From: Echinarachnius parma
Lineage: Eukaryota; Echinodermata; Echinoidea; Clypeasteroida; Echinarachniidae
Assembly (NCBI GenBank): GCA_037951105.1
Contig: JBAMJV010007756.1
Coordinates: 1-64,000, forward strand
Direction: 5' to 3'
DNA: 64,000 bases
This document shows, piece after piece, positions 59,732-64,000 of the stretch. The translations under genes were made by a program, and so were the position numbers. Each line of letters begins with the position of its first letter. Within the stretch, counting starts at the first letter, position 1. The notes beneath the pieces are model-generated. The model was given only the letters and a program-made list of their open reading frames with translations, did no database searches and was not told the origin of the DNA.

Positions 59732-60036
59732 GATTAACGCACTAAGTTCTCGTTGGCCAGGAGGTTAAATCATTTATTATGCGCTGACATCTTATAATCA
59801 AAATTATTAATAATTTAATCATTGTCATTTTATATGTTTACACATATTGAAGGAATTTTCATTGCAGTACATTAATTATTATGATGAAGGTTTTTTTTTT
59901 TATGATGTAGCATTATAACTTATATTCTTTGTACAACATGAATTAATGATAGACAAGGGCAAGAATGTAATTTTGAATTTATGTAATTTTCACAATGATG
60001 TATATATACACGTAATGTAAAAAATTCACAGTTATT

Positions 60037-60092
60037 GTTCGCGTTTATATAAATTACATTGTTTGTTCGCGTTTATATGAATTACATTGTTT
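60037..60092 (+). repeat. 28-bp tandem duplication
   Basis: GTTCGCGTTTATATAAATTA then CATTGTTT is repeated once with a single change. It lies within a possible retroposon 3' end. Confidence 0.9.
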
Positions 60093-60094
60093 GT

Positions 60095-60184
60095 CTTAAT
60101 TTAATGTGTAGCACATGTAGTTCAGCTTGTTTACTGCCATACGTGTTATAATAAATACCATGAATAAATAAATAAATAAATAAA
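60095..60184 (+). mobile_element. Retroposon 3' tail ending in (AATA)n
   Basis: GTGTTATAATAAATACCATG is followed by AATAAATAAATAAATAAATG. A short A-rich tandem tail after such a sequence is typical of non-LTR retrotransposon ends. The upstream limit is unknown. Confidence 0.55.
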
Positions 60185-60189
60185 TGACA

Positions 60190-60890
60190 AAAATACACTC
60201 TTTATAAAAGAAAAAGACAATTTATATAAACAAATGCATGGAAGGTTTCACAAATATTTCAAGTTGAGCTTAAATTCTTAATTTATAGACCTACATTTAT
60301 GGAAAATTAAAAAACTACTTTTATTTTAAAACAGCGTTTAGTTTTGAGAAAATCGTCAATATTTTCTATCATGAAGGATATTATTATTTTGTTTTATTCC
60401 ATTCAACATTTGCATTTTTTGCTTAAGGTTAAATATGTTTGAATCCAAGGCTATACATATCCTATATTAAGTTAAACTTCGATTTAAGTTCAAACGTCAA
60501 CATTTTATGCAACAAGTCAAAGTTATACAAGGATATAATCATCTAATGCAGATATGAAGTTACCGTTATATACGATTTGGCTAACACAATGTCCCGATTT
60601 GACATTTATCATCCGGGAACAGTTAATTGTTGCCATTATCGTAATGGATGATTTTTACATAATTATTCCTATATATAAATATTTCGTGTTTGAAATGGTT
60701 AATATATTACAAGAATATCACCTCACTTTAGATTTACCGCGAAAAGCTATTTCATTTTTAAATCGAAGTGTCATTTCATGTCATTCAAGCAGACCTGTAT
60801 AGAAATTTTAAATCCACCAGGCGTGCGCTTGACGATGACGGCCTTGATTTATATTTTATATTGGCCTTTCGTGTTTAAAGAGAGCGATAA
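60190..60890. other. Non-coding stretch; 82-codon frame unrecognised
   Basis: A plus-strand frame at 60554-60802 is hydrophobic near residues 17-50 with no family I know. Nothing else stands out. Confidence 0.4.
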
Positions 60891-60904
60891 TTTATCGAGG
60901 GTCG

Positions 60905-61186
60905 AATATTGGCTCTTTCAGTCAACTCTTGGAGGCAGAATTACGACATAATTGGGAAATCCTCGTAAAACAATTTCCGCTCGTGGCTCTTTGTTTATAT
61001 AAAACGAGCGGGGATTATATAAGGCCATACTAAACTCTGCATGGCGCAGACTAGTCACTGATGGGCTCTATCATTCTATACTGCGCCATTCGCTTTTCAT
61101 CGCGGTTCGATCGCGGTAATAAATCAGCAAACTCTTTCCGTTCAATTCGGCTCCTGAAGGAAGGGAGGATCGGAGTCATTGGATGA
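60905..61186 (+). promoter_or_regulatory. Candidate TATA/Inr core promoter with a 41-codon frame
   Basis: TATATAAAA starts at 60996. CCATACT, a full match to the initiator consensus YYANWYY, has its A at 61027, exactly 31 bases later. TATTGGC (CCAAT on the other strand) lies near 60908 and ATTGGG near 60951. Downstream, ATGGCGCAGACTAGTCACTGA is a six-codon frame and ATG at 61061 opens 41 codons ending at 61186 (MGSIILYC...GRIGVIG). The peptide is unrecognised. TGGCGCAG (61042) and CTGCGCCA (61081) form an inverted pair. Whether transcription occurs is unknown. Confidence 0.4.
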
Positions 61187-61237
61187 TAGAAATGTGAAGC
61201 GATCCCCTGGCCCAACCGCTGATCTTCGGCAAATGGC

Positions 61238-61398
61238 CAGTGGCGTACCCAAAGCACCGTGGGGGTTGATATGTGTGTGGGGGAGGGTTGGAGGTACCAT
61301 GATAGGTGTCACGCCCCCCCCCTCCCCCTATTACCATGGTCATTCTTGCCTCCATCTTTTTCCTGTCTGGGTCAATCCTTGCTACGCCACCAAATGGG
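61238..61398. mobile_element. CAGTGGCGTACC-ended G/C-run element
   Basis: It starts CCAGTGGCGTACCCAAAGC and ends TTGCTACGCCACCAAATGG, with the inverted core TGGCGTA(C/G)C. Inside are a GTGGGGGAGGG patch and a C9 run before TCCCCC. Opposed 83-codon frames across it are by-products. Confidence 0.65.
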
Positions 61399-61399
61399 C

Positions 61400-62090
61400 T
61401 TTGTACCTGAAGCATGTGGTACAACATTGATCGCAGTGCTGTAAGCGGGATTTGTTGTTGATGTTGTTGTTCGTAATTATTGAGATGTTATAAATTACTA
61501 ATTGTGAATATTCGTACCGAAAGAGCTGGTTCGTTCCTTTTTGGATTTCATCACTATTTCATCATGCATAATATTATTTTTAATATTAATTCTAAAATAT
61601 CAAAATATATATATAAATATCCAATAACTACGTATGTGTACATATTGCACTAGGTTCCCCGCAATCAACAGGTTAATTTATAATGTCATGTTCAAATTAA
61701 ACACGTTAAAGGTAACCTATGAGAACGGGAGTGACCGTCGATGCCATCGCTATCTCATGTATATAAGAAATGTATAACAATTACCATTACCCGGCATATT
61801 GGAACTCTCCTCCTCCATCTATACATAAATAACGTCATTGCTACTTGCAGCACATGGTTCCCCTCCTAACGTTGCCCCTCGTGCCCCCATTCTTGTATGT
61901 TGTCTTTGGTCACCATGGTTACGAGACGTGAGTTACATTTTAGGGTGAGAACCTCTTCAGAAAGAGTGGACGGCTCTCGAACTTGGTAGAAATAATTGTC
62001 TTGTAACTGCCTCAGACGGGTTGGCAAACTGAAAGAAGGTTTAATGTGACGAATGGCTGCCAAGGAGCTGGAGTGAAAAATATCCCTCTC
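61400..62090. other. Non-coding stretch, no gene seen
   Basis: AT-rich; frames of 65 codons or fewer. Confidence 0.5.
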
Positions 62091-62094
62091 GTAA

Positions 62095-62770
62095 TTATTT
62101 TATTTTGGGGTGTGGGGGAATTCTTGATGTCTCTATCTTGATCTTGATTCTCCTTGGGTTCGCCAATAGAAGAAAGAATCCAAGCGTGTATAGTGTAACA
62201 CAGTCTCAACAAATCTGAGTTACTAGACATTAAACAGTGCCAGATGTCCACTGATTTGTCTTGAGAATACGCACATGAATCTCTACACTAGACCTTGATT
62301 TTAATTTCATCTTGTCATTCATGAATTTTTTTTTTTGGGGGGGGGGGGGAGGGGGGAGGGGATGGGGGCTTCACTGTGTCCTTTCTTAGTTGTCGCTCTA
62401 AACGCCATGTAATATATAGAGCATCCAAGCTTGTTCAGACGCAACACATAATTATTTCCAGTAGACCTCGAACGGTACTAAATGCCTCACGGTAATTTAC
62501 GGATTTAGATTGCCTTCTTGACCGTACTGACATTGTGATTTTAGGAATTATGTTTTTTTTTATGGGGGGAGGCTGGGGTGGAGGGGGTGGGGGGGGGGCT
62601 AATATTGTCACCCTCTTGTTAATCCCTCGATACGCCAATGGAAGAGAGCATTCAAGCTTGTTTGGACGCAACTGATCTTTCCACTAGGCCTTGAACGGTG
62701 TCGGATGCACCATGCTTATTTACCGATTTGTCTTCATCAGTCTATTTCCCTTTCTACGTAAAGTAGGTCC
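62095..62770 (+). repeat. Three tandem units of about 227 bp with T/G-run starts
   Basis: Each unit opens with a T-rich then G-rich tract (62097, about 62325, about 62551). It continues through CGCCAAT(A/G)GAA-like and AAG(A/C)ATCCAAGC(T/G)TG blocks, then CCTTGAACGGTGTCGGATGC-like and ACCGATTTGTCTTCAT-like blocks. The T11G13 start of the second unit contrasts with TTTATTTTGGGG in the first, so the runs expand independently. Confidence 0.8.
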
Positions 62771-62774
62771 TTAT

Positions 62775-63024
62775 GTATATCATGGCTATAGTTGGTCTAT
62801 GTAAAGCCGTTTTGTCAATGACCCACATGATCCAGTGTCATTTTGTATTAAATATATTCGTTCCTAGTCCAGTGATCTAAGAAGAAACCCTGGATGGCCC
62901 ATTTTCAGGTGTGCCAACAAGGCACTCCTGGTCTTCCATGGGGTCCAGAGGGTCCAGGGTCCAGCGGGTTGTAAACAAACTGGCTGTAATCCAGATTAAT
63001 TCATTCAACACGATGTGGTTTTAG
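62775..63024. other. Short non-coding spacer with retroposon-like words
   Basis: CTGGATGGCCCATTTTCAGG and GGTCTTCCATGGGGTCC recall the retroposon hairpin block at 54838. AAACAAACTGGCTGTA also occurs at 43434. Confidence 0.4.
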
Positions 63025-63340
63025 TTAAAGGCCCAGTCCCATACTGACGATTTTCACGGCGACTCGCCACGACTCGCAACGATTTACTAGAACGAATCGA
63101 CTCGATTTAGCACGGTTTTGGGCATGGGCGTAGCGACTTACGTAATACCTATTCATCAGGGGGATGAATGAATAGATCATCCCCCAGTTGAATGGGTATC
63201 AATGACAGATCTACGCCCATGGTTTGGGGGAAGAACCGATACGATGTAATACGATGCAACACGACCTAAGCGATTTTCTCGACGAACGTCAAATCGTTGC
63301 GATTCGCCGTGAAAATCGTCAGTATGAGCCTGGGCCTTAA
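63025..63340. mobile_element. Family T MITE, TTAA-flanked, with nested insertion
   Basis: TTAA at 63025-63028 and 63337-63340 flank the inverted ends AGGCCCAGTCCCATACTGAC then GATTTTCACGGCGA and TCGCCGTGAAAATCGTCAGT then ATGAGCCTGGGCCT. It is interrupted at 63123-63222 by a separate palindromic insert. Without that insert the host element is about 215 bp. Confidence 0.9.
63123..63222. mobile_element. 100-bp palindromic insert nested in the family T MITE
   Basis: Ends CATGGGCGTAG and CTACGCCCATG are exact inverted repeats. Inner words AATACCTATTCATC and GAATGGGTATC pair loosely, and GGGGGATGA / TCATCCCCC form a central stem. TTTGGG lies on each side (63117-63122 and 63223-63228), consistent with a 6-bp target duplication. 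Confidence 0.8.
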
Positions 63341-64000
63341 CATGGTATAACATGCAATCTTCATAGAACACAGTCCGTTTATTTGGGGACCAGTCAGGCA
63401 GTCCTGAACCGGCGGGTTAAAACTGACGGTTGCTCATAGCAGTGAAAGCCATAACCGTTTGACCAACTTTCTCTTGGCAATTGCATTACCCGTTCGGGCA
63501 CACAATAACATTATATTTTATGTTCATTATTTCTTAAGTTTACTGGACGTATTAGTTTTAAAAAATAACTATATCAAATAAATAATTATACAAAAAGAAA
63601 TACGTCTGGAAATTGTTCATTGTGTATATTAATTTAGTGTACGTTACACGTACAAACATTCACATAGATCTTTGAATAATTTTCCCCATTTCCTTTTCTG
63701 ACGCAAGTCTTGATAAATAATTTATTTTCCCCGCTCCTTGTATGTCAATCACGAACGTATGTATGAGGAATGGATTTTATGAATATATGCAGCTAATTTT
63801 CTTTTTCCAATCACGACGACAAAGTATGTAGAAACTTTGTAATTAAGTCGGAGTTGTTTTTAAACGAAATTTTCACTGCGTAGATGAAAAACGTTACGCC
63901 TCCAGTTGCGCCATGGTCTTAAAATATACATTTGTGTTTTCATAAACCTTTGTATTTTAGGTGAGACGCGCTGCATTTTTGTGAGTTTCCAATTTCACTA
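63341..64000. other. Non-coding stretch, no gene seen
   Basis: AT-rich; no frame or repeat recognised before the window ends. Confidence 0.5.

Overview
This window looks like non-coding, repeat-rich nuclear DNA from an animal, most likely a marine invertebrate. The supporting signs are AT-rich sequence, no long reading frame outside simple repeats, dense short inverted-repeat transposons, tRNA-derived retroposons, long microsatellites and about sixteen poly-G/poly-C runs of 12 bases or more. A deuterostome such as an echinoderm or hemichordate is a guess from the general repeat style; no gene is present to fix the taxon. I found no convincing protein-coding exon, rRNA, CRISPR or bacterial-type operon. 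Frames longer than 130 codons are translations of CTTT, TAC or ATC repeats, except an unrecognised 177-codon frame at 24487-25020.

Layout. 1-7.3 kb: mostly unique AT-rich DNA with a tRNA-like sequence (about 2.47 kb), a periodic CAACAAC/GTTGTTG hairpin array (2.57 kb) and the first of seven copies of a roughly 380-bp transposon, 'family A'. 7.3-11.6 kb: 'family D' elements, a five- to six-unit tandem array of about 190 bp, a CTTT array and a 163-bp duplication. 13.3-19.3 kb: a GC-rich stretch with CCAAT boxes, a TATA-like box and an initiator, a 104-bp block repeated without mismatch 14 kb away, degenerate telomere-like repeats, 'family C' copies and two related tRNA-headed SINE candidates. 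19.5-26.5 kb: a diverged tandem array, 'family B' and a TTAA-flanked element, then 197 TAC triplets. 27-35 kb: mostly unique DNA, the second 104-bp copy, a family B element, a tRNA-like sequence and a GT repeat. 35.8-41.3 kb: several palindromic elements, including an 887-bp fold-back flanked by TA. 43-55 kb: nested retroposon and MITE remnants, G/C-run elements, a GC-rich cruciform island and a 392-bp hairpin. 57-64 kb: an 867-bp fold-back, more family A copies, two tandem arrays, a TATA/initiator promoter candidate and a MITE that itself contains a nested 100-bp palindrome.

The sequence records waves of non-autonomous element insertion rather than genes acting together. TTAA duplications, or ends beginning TTAAAGGG or TTAA, suggest piggyBac-like mobilisation for several families. 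The TA-flanked fold-back suggests Tc1/mariner-like mobilisation. None of the required transposases is encoded here. The least explained features are the 104-bp identical pair, the periodic hairpin array, the GC cruciform island and two core-promoter-like sites with no recognisable gene.
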